20,142 bases of DNA, taken from an uncultured Oribacterium sp. (GTDB taxonomy: Bacteria > Bacillota > Clostridia > Lachnospirales > Lachnospiraceae). Numbering within the stretch: position 1 is the first letter of the stretch; each line of letters starts with the position of its first letter. The notes below the pieces were generated by a model that was not told the origin of the DNA, ran no database searches, and saw nothing but the letters and a program-made list of their open reading frames with translations. Of this stretch, positions 5,228 through 12,783 are shown piece after piece. The stretch covers positions 1 to 20,142 of the forward strand of contig CABTMH010000090.1 of the NCBI GenBank assembly GCA_902485915.1, in the 5' to 3' direction. A program made the translations under genes and the position numbers.

Positions 5228-7468
5228 ATGAAATGCTTCATATTACATGAATCTGAGCATCGGCTTCGTCTCCGTGTGCCGAAGGCGCATATGTCTATGC
5301 GTCAGGCGGATCTTCTGGAATACTATCTGAAGACCATTCCCGGGGTAAAGAACGCCGTGGTCGACGAACGCACCGGGAATGCGACGATCGAATTCACTCG
5401 TCCGCTGGTAAATGTCGGCAGCACCGCCAACTCGGCTACGATCTCATCTGAGACGTCCACCGATGTCGCCACCGCTGCGTCCCGTGTGTCAGGTCGCAGC
5501 GTTACTGCCCGTAGAGACAGCACCGCCATGGCGAAGTTCACGGCGCATCATAACGAACAGCGACGCATCCTGATGGAGGCATTGGCCTCCTATGATGAGA
5601 CATCCGAGCAGGTAGCGGCACTGGTTCCGGAGGAAACGGGGCGAAAGCTGAACCGCGCATACCAGGAGCGCCTGATGCTTCAGGTACTGACACACAACGC
5701 CACGAAGCTTCTGCTGCCGGCACCGCTCCGGGCGCTTCGCACGATGGTGAAGGGAATCCCATATCTGTGGAAGGCACTGCGTTCGCTCGGCAGCGGCTCG
5801 CTGAAGGTCGAGCTGCTCGATGGTATCGCGGTGACGACCTCGATTCTTCGGGCAGACTACGCGACGGCGTCGTCCATCATGTTCTTCCTCGATATCGGTG
5901 AGACACTCGAAGACTGGACACGGAAGAAGTCGGTTGGTGATCTGGCACGGGCCATGTCACTGAACGTCGACCACGCATGGGTTCGGAAGGGCGAGCAGGA
6001 AATCGAGATGCCGCTCGGAAAGATCCATGCAGGCGAAGTGATCGTACTGCGGAGCTCCGACATCATCCCGCTCGAAGGCGTGGTCGTCTCCGGCGAGATG
6101 ACGGTCAACCAGTCCACGATGACGGGTGAGTCTGCGCCGGTCGTGAAGACGGCAGGCAGTTATGTCTACGCCGGCACGGTGGTCGAGGAGGGCGAGTGCC
6201 TCGTCGAGGTGAAGAAGGAGTCGGGCAAGGGCAAGTACGACCAGATCGTACATATGATCGAGGAGTCCGAGAAGCTGAAGTCCGACGCAGAGGCAAAGGC
6301 ATATCGGCTGGCGGATTCACTCGTGCCGTACAGCTTTGCGGGATTCGCCATAACCGGTCTTCTGACTCGGAACCTTACGAAGGCGCTGTCCTTCCTGATG
6401 GTGGACTACTCCTGCGCTCTGAAGCTGTCGATACCGCTTGCGGTACTCTCCGCCATCAAGGAAGCCCGGAATTATGGTATCTCGATCAAGGGCGGCAAGT
6501 TCATGGAGGCGGTGTCCGAGGCGGATACGATCGTCTTCGATAAGACGGGCACGCTGACCTATGCGGTACCGCAGCTCGTGGATGTCGTCGCCTTCGGAGG
6601 ACATACGCCCGATGAGATGCTTCGCGTAGCGGCTTGTCTCGAGGAGCACTATCCGCACTCCATGGCGAACGCCATCGTACGCGGTGCACAGGAGAAGGGG
6701 CTCAACCATGAGGAGCTGCATACGAAGGTGGAGTACATCGTGGCGCACGGCGTAAGCAGTCATGTCGGCGAGAAGAAGGTCGTCATCGGCAGTTATCACT
6801 TCGTCATGGAGGATGAGCACAGTACGATTCCGGCCGGTGAGGAAGCGAAGCTGGAGAGCATCGATGACCGCTACTCGAGAATTTATCTCGCCATCGATGG
6901 CGTACTGTCGGCGGTGCTCTGTATTTTCGACCCGGTTCGAAAGGAAGCACGTGAAGTGATTCATCGGCTTCGGAAGCTCGGCATCCGCACGATCTGCATG
7001 ATGACAGGCGACAGCGAACGCACCGCGGCGAGCGTCGCGAAGGAGCTCGGTCTCGATCACTATCAGGCAGAAGTACTGCCGGAGGATAAGGTGAACTATG
7101 TGAAGGCGCGTCGTGCTGCCGGACATAAGGTCATCATGATCGGCGACGGCATCAACGACTCTCCGGCACTATCCGAGGCCGATGTCGGTGTCGCGATCGG
7201 CTCCGGGGCAGCGATCACGCGTGAAATCGCAGACATCACCATCTCTGCGGACGATCTCATGGAGCTGGTCGTACTTCGTCGTCTGAGCAGCGCACTCATG
7301 AACCGTATCCACAGTGACTATCGTTTCATCGTCGGATTTAATTCCCTGCTGATCGCCCTCGGTATCGGTAGCATCATCACACCGTCGACATCTGCACTGC
7401 TGCATAACAGCTCCACCATGATGGTCGGCATCGAAAGCATGACGAACCTGCTGGAGGAAACGAAATAA
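5228..7468 (+). CDS. Heavy-metal P1B-type ATPase, candidate FezB (ferrosome iron transporter)
   Basis: The 746-residue protein uses ATP to move a metal ion across a membrane. The actuator TGES is at 299-302, the phosphorylation site DKTGTLT at 438-444, the nucleotide-domain His-Pro equivalent YPHS at 475-478 and the hinge GDGINDSPA at 639-647. The ion-pathway helix reads DYSCALKLSIP (393-403), so the usual Cys-Pro-Cys is Tyr-Ser-Cys, which argues against copper or zinc. The N-terminus carries HRLRLRVP (11-18) on an HMA-like fold without CxxC, and then a long linker. Hydrophobic segments lie near 191-222, 367-412 and 699-725. An Arg-rich N-terminus and atypical metal motif fit the P1B-6 group to which FezB belongs. 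Iron as substrate is inferred. Its neighbours are a small TM protein and a tethered HMA protein. Confidence 0.85.
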   Translation: MKCFILHESEHRLRLRVPKAHMSMRQADLLEYYLKTIPGVKNAVVDERTGNATIEFTRPLVNVGSTANSATISSETSTDVATAASRVSGRSVTARRDSTAMAKFTAHHNEQRRILMEALASYDETSEQVAALVPEETGRKLNRAYQERLMLQVLTHNATKLLLPAPLRALRTMVKGIPYLWKALRSLGSGSLKVELLDGIAVTTSILRADYATASSIMFFLDIGETLEDWTRKKSVGDLARAMSLNVDHAWVRKGEQEIEMPLGKIHAGEVIVLRSSDIIPLEGVVVSGEMTVNQSTMTGESAPVVKTAGSYVYAGTVVEEGECLVEVKKESGKGKYDQIVHMIEESEKLKSDAEAKAYRLADSLVPYSFAGFAITGLLTRNLTKALSFLMVDYSCALKLSIPLAVLSAIKEARNYGISIKGGKFMEAVSEADTIVFDKTGTLTYAVPQLVDVVAFGGHTPDEMLRVAACLEEHYPHSMANAIVRGAQEKGLNHEELHTKVEYIVAHGVSSHVGEKKVVIGSYHFVMEDEHSTIPAGEEAKLESIDDRYSRIYLAIDGVLSAVLCIFDPVRKEAREVIHRLRKLGIRTICMMTGDSERTAASVAKELGLDHYQAEVLPEDKVNYVKARRAAGHKVIMIGDGINDSPALSEADVGVAIGSGAAITREIADITISADDLMELVVLRRLSSALMNRIHSDYRFIVGFNSLLIALGIGSIITPSTSALLHNSSTMMVGIESMTNLLEETK

Positions 7469-7476
7469 AGCTGCGT

Positions 7477-7511
7477 ATAGGCATGGTCCCCCGGGAGGGC
7501 ACCATGCCTAT
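7477..7511. repeat. 11-bp perfect hairpin between ATPase and HMA genes
   Basis: ATAGGCATGGT (7477-7487) pairs exactly with ACCATGCCTAT (7501-7511), and the stem is extended inside by CCC/GGG. It lies 8 bases after the ATPase stop and 56 before the HMA start. No U-tract follows, so it more likely protects or processes the mRNA than ends it. Confidence 0.65.
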
Positions 7512-7567
7512 CGTGGTATATGAAGGCGTCGGTCGACGTCATCATCAGGAAAAGAAAAGGAGAAAAC

Positions 7568-7933
7568 ATGTCGAATCTAATTGTACTTGCCGTACTGTTG
7601 CTGATCGTCTTCTGGGCAGTGAAGGAATCTGTCCGGCATATGCGTGGCGAGGGTGGCTGCTGTGGCGGTGGTAGCTGTGCGCGCAGCGCGAAAGTGGAAA
7701 AGAAGAAGCTGGAGGGTTCCGTGCTGCACAGCTATGACTTCCAGATCGAGGGAATGCACTGCGAGAACTGCGCTGCGAAGGTGGCCCGTGCCATCGATGC
7801 GATCGATGGTGCATCTGCAGAGGTGGATCTTCGTCAGAAGCGCGCGCACGTCGACTGTGATCGCGACATCAGCCCGGTGACGATCATCGCGGCGATCGCA
7901 CGAGCAGGTTATGCAGTGAAGGAAGAGGCGTGA
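7568..7933 (+). CDS. Membrane-tethered HMA-domain metal-binding protein
   Basis: The product has 121 residues. The ATG at 7568 is chosen because AAAGGAG precedes it; an in-frame ATG at 7520 has no site and would add a charged tail before the membrane segment. Residues 3-18 form one hydrophobic helix, followed by a Cys/Gly-rich cluster GGCCGGGSC (29-37). An HMA domain with metal-binding motif GMHCENC (62-68, Cys65 and Cys68) completes it. It probably binds a soft or transition metal at the membrane and passes it to, or buffers it for, the ATPase encoded just upstream, which lacks its own CxxC. It is the third gene of the metal operon. A 20-bp hairpin overlaps its stop codon. Confidence 0.82.
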   Translation: MSNLIVLAVLLLIVFWAVKESVRHMRGEGGCCGGGSCARSAKVEKKKLEGSVLHSYDFQIEGMHCENCAAKVARAIDAIDGASAEVDLRQKRAHVDCDRDISPVTIIAAIARAGYAVKEEA

Positions 7934-7965
7934 TTTCAGCGAACTGCTGAAATCACGCCTCTTCC
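7921..7965. terminator. 20-bp perfect hairpin between converging genes
   Basis: GGAAGAGGCGTGATTTCAGC (7921-7940) is fully complementary to 7946-7965, with a 5-base loop. It includes the last codons and stop of the HMA gene and ends 8 bases before the converging SDR stop. The following bases (TTCCTGCTT) are only mildly T-rich. It probably acts as a two-way terminator. Confidence 0.75.
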
Positions 7966-7972
7966 TTCCTGC

Positions 7973-8617
7973 TTACCAGATAAAATTTGATTTCAGCTGT
8001 TCGCCGTTGTCGACGAGGATGTCCTGGCCGGTCATGCTGCGGTTCACGTTCGTCATGAAGTAGCAGAACTCTGCGATCTCCTCCGGCTCGGCCCAGCGCT
8101 TCAGCAGTGTTTCGTCGAGGACCTGCTGCATGAGCTCCGGGCTGTCCAGGATGTGCTGGTTGAGTTCGGTTCTTACGCCACCGGCGGAGAGGCTGTTGCT
8201 CGTCGCGTCGTACTGCGCGATGCGGAGCGCGACGTTCTTCATATAGGTCACCATACCGCCCTTGCTCGCCGCATACAGCGGGAACTCCGCGCCGTTCGAC
8301 GCACTGGAGGAGGCCATGAAAAGGATGGAATGGATCGCCGGCTGGATGCCGTACCGCTCCGTCACTGCGATCGTCCCCTGCAGATTCACCTCGATCTCAC
8401 GTCCGCCCTCCTGCACGCCCGCGTTATTCACGAGGATCTCGACGCCCTCGATCTCCGGCAGCGTCCCCGTGATGTCCGCCATGAAATGATGGTAGCACGG
8501 ATCCTCGAGCCCCGCCGGCCGGATGTCGATGCCATACACCTCATGTCCCATCGTCAGATATTTCTTCGCGCAGGCGAGGCCGATGCCTCGACTCGCACCT
8601 GTGATTAATACTCTCAT
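7973..8617 (-). CDS. Short-chain dehydrogenase/reductase (SDR) family oxidoreductase
   Basis: The 214-residue protein is a classical SDR that uses NAD(P)H. The Rossmann motif TGASRGIG is at 6-13 and NNAG at 64-67. The catalytic Ser lies in MASSSASNG (about 101-109), with Tyr115 and Lys119 in YAASK. Asp31 after the second strand suggests NAD(H) preference. At 214 residues it is somewhat short for the family, because the region between the second strand and NNAG is compact. The ATG at 8617 is preferred over one at 8629 because GGGAGAG lies between them at proper spacing. Its leader follows a group II intron remnant. The substrate cannot be told from sequence. Confidence 0.85.
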   Translation of the reverse strand: MRVLITGASRGIGLACAKKYLTMGHEVYGIDIRPAGLEDPCYHHFMADITGTLPEIEGVEILVNNAGVQEGGREIEVNLQGTIAVTERYGIQPAIHSILFMASSSASNGAEFPLYAASKGGMVTYMKNVALRIAQYDATSNSLSAGGVRTELNQHILDSPELMQQVLDETLLKRWAEPEEIAEFCYFMTNVNRSMTGQDILVDNGEQLKSNFIW

Positions 8618-8640
8618 ATTCTCTCCCATCTATACGCTTC

Positions 8641-8712
8641 AATCGAGTAGGAGGCGGTGGCTAACCGCCGCTCTCTCACAGCACCGTGCGTTCCGTTCGG
8701 CACACGGCGTTT
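8641..8712 (-). mobile_element. Group II (IIC-like) intron remnant, domains V and VI
   Basis: On the minus strand CGCCGTGTG pairs with CGCACGGTG, capped by CCGAACGG with a two-base AA bulge (about 8680-8712). This is the shape and sequence of intron domain V, with CGC in the place of the catalytic triad as in IIC introns. GTGAGAG then joins a second hairpin GGCGGT/ACCGCC (8653-8669), and the segment ends CTCCTACTCGATT, typical of a domain VI 3' end. Nothing of domains I-IV or a reverse transcriptase is present: the rlmL terminator begins within about 12 bases. IIC introns are known to insert just after intrinsic terminators, which matches this position. Confidence 0.72.
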
Positions 8713-8723
8713 TCAATAGACCC

Positions 8724-8765
8724 AAAAACCGGAGTGCTGCGCTTCTGCGACAGCCCTCCGGTTTT
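8724..8765 (-). terminator. Intrinsic terminator of the rlmL-like gene
   Basis: On the minus strand AACCGGAG (8763-8756) pairs with CTCCGGTT (8734-8727) across a 21-base GC-rich loop, followed by TTTTT-rich sequence. It stands about 12 bases after the methyltransferase stop. The plus strand also ends in TTTT. Confidence 0.8.
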
Positions 8766-8776
8766 CTGACGTAACT

Positions 8777-10003
8777 TTAATTCGATTTCTTCGACTTTTC
8801 TGCCGTGTCCGGCTTTCCACGGAAATCGTGCGGCGCGGAGCGCTGGATATAGCGCTTATCATAGCTGTAGAAGTAGGTCTTCATCATGCCGTTATAGATC
8901 TTCCGGTTCTTGTCGGCCTTTCCGAGGTACTTCTGCGCGTCCTCCCAGGCTGTGATGAGGTGCATGGACCAGCTATCGAGCCCCTGATATGCCTCCTTCA
9001 GCTCGGTGTACAGAAGTGGCAGATTCCGCTTATCCTCGATTCGCTCACCGTATGGCGGGTTCGTGAGGATATAACCGAACTTACCACCATGTGAGAAATT
9101 CGCGATGTCACGCACCTGAAGATGCACGATCTTCTCCACGCCAGCACGCTCTGCGTTCTCGCGCGCAACCGGAATCACCTCCGGATTGATATCATAGCCC
9201 TGGATATCCACCTTCTTCCCGAAGCGATTCACGCCGGTCGCGAGCAGATTCTGGTCGACTACATCATTTGCCTCATCGAGTGCAGCGTACCAGCACTTCT
9301 TATCGATCAGATTCGTCCACGCCTCGGAAACGAAGGCACGATCCATACCTGGGGCGATGTTGGCGGCGATCATCGCTGCCTCGATGACGAAGGTACCGGA
9401 ACCGCACATCGGATCGACGAAGGCGTGGTCCTCACGCCAGCCGGACTGCATGATGAGGGCCGCAGCGAGCGTCTCGGTGATCGGCGCGAGGCCCTGCTTC
9501 AGACGGTAGCCACGCTTATGGAGGGACTCACCGGAGGTATCGAGGCAGACCGTGAAGATATCCTTATAGGCAAAGACACGTACCGGATACTTCGCACCAT
9601 GCTCCTCGAACCAGTCGACGCCATAGTATGCGCCCATGCGGGCAACCATGGCCTTTTTCATAACCGACTGGATGTCACGGGTCGAGAAAAGCTTCGACTT
9701 GATGGAGCTGGCCTTCGTAACCCAGAAGCTGCCATCCTTCGGGACGAAGTTCTCCCATGGGAGTGATTTCGTCGCCTGGAAGAGCTCCTCCCAGGTCTCC
9801 GCCCGGAAGGAGCCGACCTTCAGCAGGATACGCTCCGTCGTACGGAGGAAGACATTGGCACGCGCGATGGCGTCCGCATCGCCGATGAAGCTCACGCGTC
9901 CATCGGTGACGTCCGTGATGTCGTAGCCGAGATTTATGATTTCTTTCTTCGTGACGGCCTCGAGACCGAAATGGCAAGGCGCAATCAGTTCAAATGTTTT
10001 CAT
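8777..10003 (-). CDS. rlmL: THUMP-domain 23S rRNA guanine-N2 methyltransferase (RlmL/YpsC type)
   Basis: The 408-residue class I SAM-dependent RNA methyltransferase probably methylates a guanine of 23S rRNA, as do the N-terminal half of E. coli RlmL and B. subtilis YpsC. The N-terminal ferredoxin-like and THUMP regions cover about residues 1-160. The SAM-binding motif DPMCGSGTF is at 197-205, GYDINP at 269-274 and the catalytic NPPY at 315-318. The length fits the single-domain Firmicutes form. The last 25 residues are a basic, probably disordered tail. AAAGG stands before the start. It is 57 bases downstream of the DUF1700 gene and is probably cotranscribed with it; a terminator follows. Confidence 0.9.
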   Translation of the reverse strand: MKTFELIAPCHFGLEAVTKKEIINLGYDITDVTDGRVSFIGDADAIARANVFLRTTERILLKVGSFRAETWEELFQATKSLPWENFVPKDGSFWVTKASSIKSKLFSTRDIQSVMKKAMVARMGAYYGVDWFEEHGAKYPVRVFAYKDIFTVCLDTSGESLHKRGYRLKQGLAPITETLAAALIMQSGWREDHAFVDPMCGSGTFVIEAAMIAANIAPGMDRAFVSEAWTNLIDKKCWYAALDEANDVVDQNLLATGVNRFGKKVDIQGYDINPEVIPVARENAERAGVEKIVHLQVRDIANFSHGGKFGYILTNPPYGERIEDKRNLPLLYTELKEAYQGLDSWSMHLITAWEDAQKYLGKADKNRKIYNGMMKTYFYSYDKRYIQRSAPHDFRGKPDTAEKSKKSN

Positions 10004-10059
10004 TATGTTAAAGCCTTTCGTAATTCGATGTGCGAAGAGGTGATGTTCTGTACATGTCG

Positions 10060-10731
10060 TCAGTGATTCAGGATGCCCTTAATCAGCCAGAGCACGACGA
10101 GGACCACCAGCAGTGGGAGCAGTACCGGCGAAAGGAATGACAGTACACCACCGATAAGGCCCACGAGCACCTGGAATATCAGGAAGAAGATGATGAAGAC
10201 GGCGATGCAGCCCCAGCCACTCGCGTCAAACACATGCACGTTGCTGCCTCCGCTGCTCTGCTGCGCCTTCCGCTCGCTATGATGGCGATAGAACGGGTCG
10301 CTCCAGCCGCTGTCGTTCCGCTTTCCGTCCTCGGCGTAGCTTTCTCGCTCCTGGTGGTTCTCGTCCTCATAGCCCTGGCGCACGGTCTCCGCATCCTCTG
10401 TCTCTGTCTCACAGCCGCGCGCACCAGTGCCACTGTAGTTCGCACGGAAATGGTCGAAGGCGTCGGAATCCGGCTCGAGATCGACCGTGCCGCGGATTTC
10501 GTCATCCTGACTCGCGATCGGATCGCCCGCCGCCTCGGCGGTATCGATGATGGTCTTCGCCAGCAGTCTCGGTGAACCGAGCTCCTCGATGACCTCTGCC
10601 TCGGAGCGACCCTTCCGGACCTCTCCACAGATATAGCTGTCGTAATATGCGATCTGCTCACGAATCACCTGATCTGAAACGCTCAGGTTGAGCTGGACCG
10701 TTAAATCATGCAGGAATTGTTCCTTATTCAA
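10060..10731 (-). CDS. DUF1700/HAAS-domain membrane protein
   Basis: The product has 223 residues. The N-terminal 65 residues form a helical HAAS-type domain (YYDSYICGEVRKGRSEAEVIEELGSPRLLAKTI), known from clostridial signalling proteins often paired with PadR regulators. A long acidic, low-complexity linker follows (about 70-160). Two or three hydrophobic segments (about 172-220) anchor it in the membrane. The start codon is TTG, with GAGGAT seven bases upstream; no ATG fits. No PadR gene lies beside it here. It leads the transcript that also carries the methyltransferase. The function is unknown. Confidence 0.8.
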   Translation of the reverse strand: MNKEQFLHDLTVQLNLSVSDQVIREQIAYYDSYICGEVRKGRSEAEVIEELGSPRLLAKTIIDTAEAAGDPIASQDDEIRGTVDLEPDSDAFDHFRANYSGTGARGCETETEDAETVRQGYEDENHQERESYAEDGKRNDSGWSDPFYRHHSERKAQQSSGGSNVHVFDASGWGCIAVFIIFFLIFQVLVGLIGGVLSFLSPVLLPLLVVLVVLWLIKGILNH

Positions 10732-10782
10732 ATTTTATCCTCATTTCTATCCATGATAAGTGGAATATTTCTTAGAATATAC

Positions 10783-10819
10783 AATAAACCGAGACCTGCA
10801 CAGTGCGCAAGTCCCGGTT
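10783..10819 (-). terminator. Intrinsic terminator of aspS
   Basis: On the minus strand a 13-bp stem AACCGGGACTTGC / GCAGGTCTCGGTT (two G-U pairs) closes a short loop and is followed by TTATTGTAT. It lies about 25 bases after the aspS stop codon. Confidence 0.85.
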
Positions 10820-10843
10820 AGAATATTCACAGAAAATTTGAAT

Positions 10844-12652
10844 TTACGCCTCTGTCTCTTCTTTCTCCGGAACCACGGCGATGCCGAGGTCGGTGAGCTG
10901 TGACTCGTCAAATACCGGTGCCGGTGCATCCATCATCGGGTCAGAGCCGTCCTTGATCTTCGGGAAGGCGATGACATCACGGATCGTGTCGGAGCCGACC
11001 ATCCACATCGCGAGACGATCGAGGCCGTACGCGAGACCAGCGTGTGGCGGTACACCGTACTTGAAGGCCTGCATCAGGAAGCCGAACTGCTTCTGCGCCT
11101 TCTCCGGTGTGAAGCCGAGCTTCTCGAGCATCTTCTCCTGGACATCGGCCTGGTGGATACGAACAGAACCACCACCGAGCTCCGTACCGTTCAGAACGAT
11201 ATCGTATGCCTTCGCACGTACTGCGCCCTGATCCGTATCGATCATCGGGAGGTCCTCCTCCATCGGCATCGTGAACGGATGATGCATCGCTTGGTAACGG
11301 CCGAGCTCATCGGACCACTCGAACATCGGGAACTCGGTGACCCAAAGGAACTTCCACGCCTTACGATCGATGAGATCGAGGTCTGCGCCGAGCTGGAGAC
11401 GAAGTGCACCGAGTGCGCTCCATACGGTCGTGTTCTTCGTGTCGGATACGAACATGAGGAGGTCGCCCGGCTCGCCGCCCATCTCTCTGCAGAGTGCCTT
11501 CAGCTCCTCTTCCGTCATGAACTTCGCGAAGCTGGACTTATATGTACCATCCTCATTGATCGCGAGGTACGCGAGGCCCTTCGCACCATAGCCCTTGACG
11601 AGATCGGTGTACTTATCGATATGCTTACGTGGCATCTTCGCCTGGCCCTTGACATTCAGGCCCTTGATCATACCGCCGTCCTTCGCGCATGCGGAGAACA
11701 CGCCGAAGCCACAGTCCTTCACCACCTCGGTGACATCGTGAAGCAGCATCTCGAAACGCATATCCGGCTTATCGGAGCCGTACTGATTCATCGCGTCGAT
11801 CCATGGCATACGCATGATCGGAAGGTCAATGTCTACATCGCACACCTCCTTGAAGATGTACTTCAGGAGACGCTCATTGACCTCGATGACATCATCGACA
11901 TCCACGAAGCTCAGCTCCATATCCACCTGTGTGAACTCCGGCTGACGATCGGCACGAAGGTCCTCATCACGGTAACAGCGTGCGAGCTGGAAATAGCGGT
12001 CGAAGCCGGATACCATGAGGAGCTGCTTCAGGAGCTGCGGAGACTGCGGCAGTGCGTAGAAGGAGCCGTGGTGCATACGGGACGGTACGAGGAAGTCTCT
12101 CGCGCCCTCCGGTGTCGACTTGATGAGGGTCGGGGTCTCGATCTCGAGGAAGCCGTTCTCGCTCATGAAGCTGCGGATCAGGTAGGCGAGCTTCGCTCTC
12201 ATCATGATGCGCTTCGCGAGCTCCGGACGACGAAGGTCGAGGTAACGATACTTGAGACGGGTGTTCTCGTTCGTCGGGATACCATCCTCGATCGGGAAGG
12301 GCGGTGTCTCGGACTCGGCGAGAATACGAAGTGCTCTGGCAGAAATCTCGATGCTTCCTGTCTTCATATCCTTGTTTGCGTCCTTACCACGGGAACGGAC
12401 GATACCAGTCACCGCGATCACGAACTCGGAACGCAGCTTCGCTGCCTTCTCAAACACCTCGGTGCCGCACTCGGCCTCCTCGAACACGATCTGCAGGAGA
12501 CCGGAACGATCACGAAGGTCTGTAAAGATCAGACCGCCCTTGTTTCTGGAGCGCTGAACCCAGCCCATCATGGTGACTTCTCTGTCGATATAGGACTCGT
12601 CAAGCTCTGTACATCTGCACGTTCTGTGCAGACCTTTCATAGACTCTGCCAT
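10844..12652 (-). CDS. aspS: Aspartate-tRNA ligase
   Basis: The 602-residue class II aminoacyl-tRNA synthetase charges tRNA-Asp in the cytoplasm. The OB-fold anticodon-binding domain covers about residues 10-110 (DESYIDREVTMMGWVQRSRNKGG). Motif 2, with RCYRDEDLRADRQPEFTQVD, is at 225-244. The bacterial GAD insertion lies near 290-430. Motif 3, with GLAYGLDRLAMW, is near the C-terminus. Length is normal for the bacterial type. The start at 12652 has AGAGG nearby. It follows hisS by 131 bases on the same strand, the classic Firmicutes order. Whether it also charges tRNA-Asn cannot be judged here. Confidence 0.97.
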   Translation of the reverse strand: MAESMKGLHRTCRCTELDESYIDREVTMMGWVQRSRNKGGLIFTDLRDRSGLLQIVFEEAECGTEVFEKAAKLRSEFVIAVTGIVRSRGKDANKDMKTGSIEISARALRILAESETPPFPIEDGIPTNENTRLKYRYLDLRRPELAKRIMMRAKLAYLIRSFMSENGFLEIETPTLIKSTPEGARDFLVPSRMHHGSFYALPQSPQLLKQLLMVSGFDRYFQLARCYRDEDLRADRQPEFTQVDMELSFVDVDDVIEVNERLLKYIFKEVCDVDIDLPIMRMPWIDAMNQYGSDKPDMRFEMLLHDVTEVVKDCGFGVFSACAKDGGMIKGLNVKGQAKMPRKHIDKYTDLVKGYGAKGLAYLAINEDGTYKSSFAKFMTEEELKALCREMGGEPGDLLMFVSDTKNTTVWSALGALRLQLGADLDLIDRKAWKFLWVTEFPMFEWSDELGRYQAMHHPFTMPMEEDLPMIDTDQGAVRAKAYDIVLNGTELGGGSVRIHQADVQEKMLEKLGFTPEKAQKQFGFLMQAFKYGVPPHAGLAYGLDRLAMWMVGSDTIRDVIAFPKIKDGSDPMMDAPAPVFDESQLTDLGIAVVPEKEETEA

Positions 12653-12783
12653 AGCTTTTACCTCTTCATGTATAGATTACGCTGTCGATCGGGACAGTTA
12701 CTTCTTAATATAATGCTTCCATGCGCCCTTCGGCACATCTTCTATCTTTCCGCCATCACGCGACGCATGCGGATGGTGTCCGC

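Noticed and set aside
12700..12783. Peptide-like frame between hisS and aspS ending in GAWKHYIKK
   Set aside because: Its reading looks protein-like, but the frame has no ATG, GTG or TTG after the preceding stop. It may be a decayed gene fragment, but this cannot be supported.
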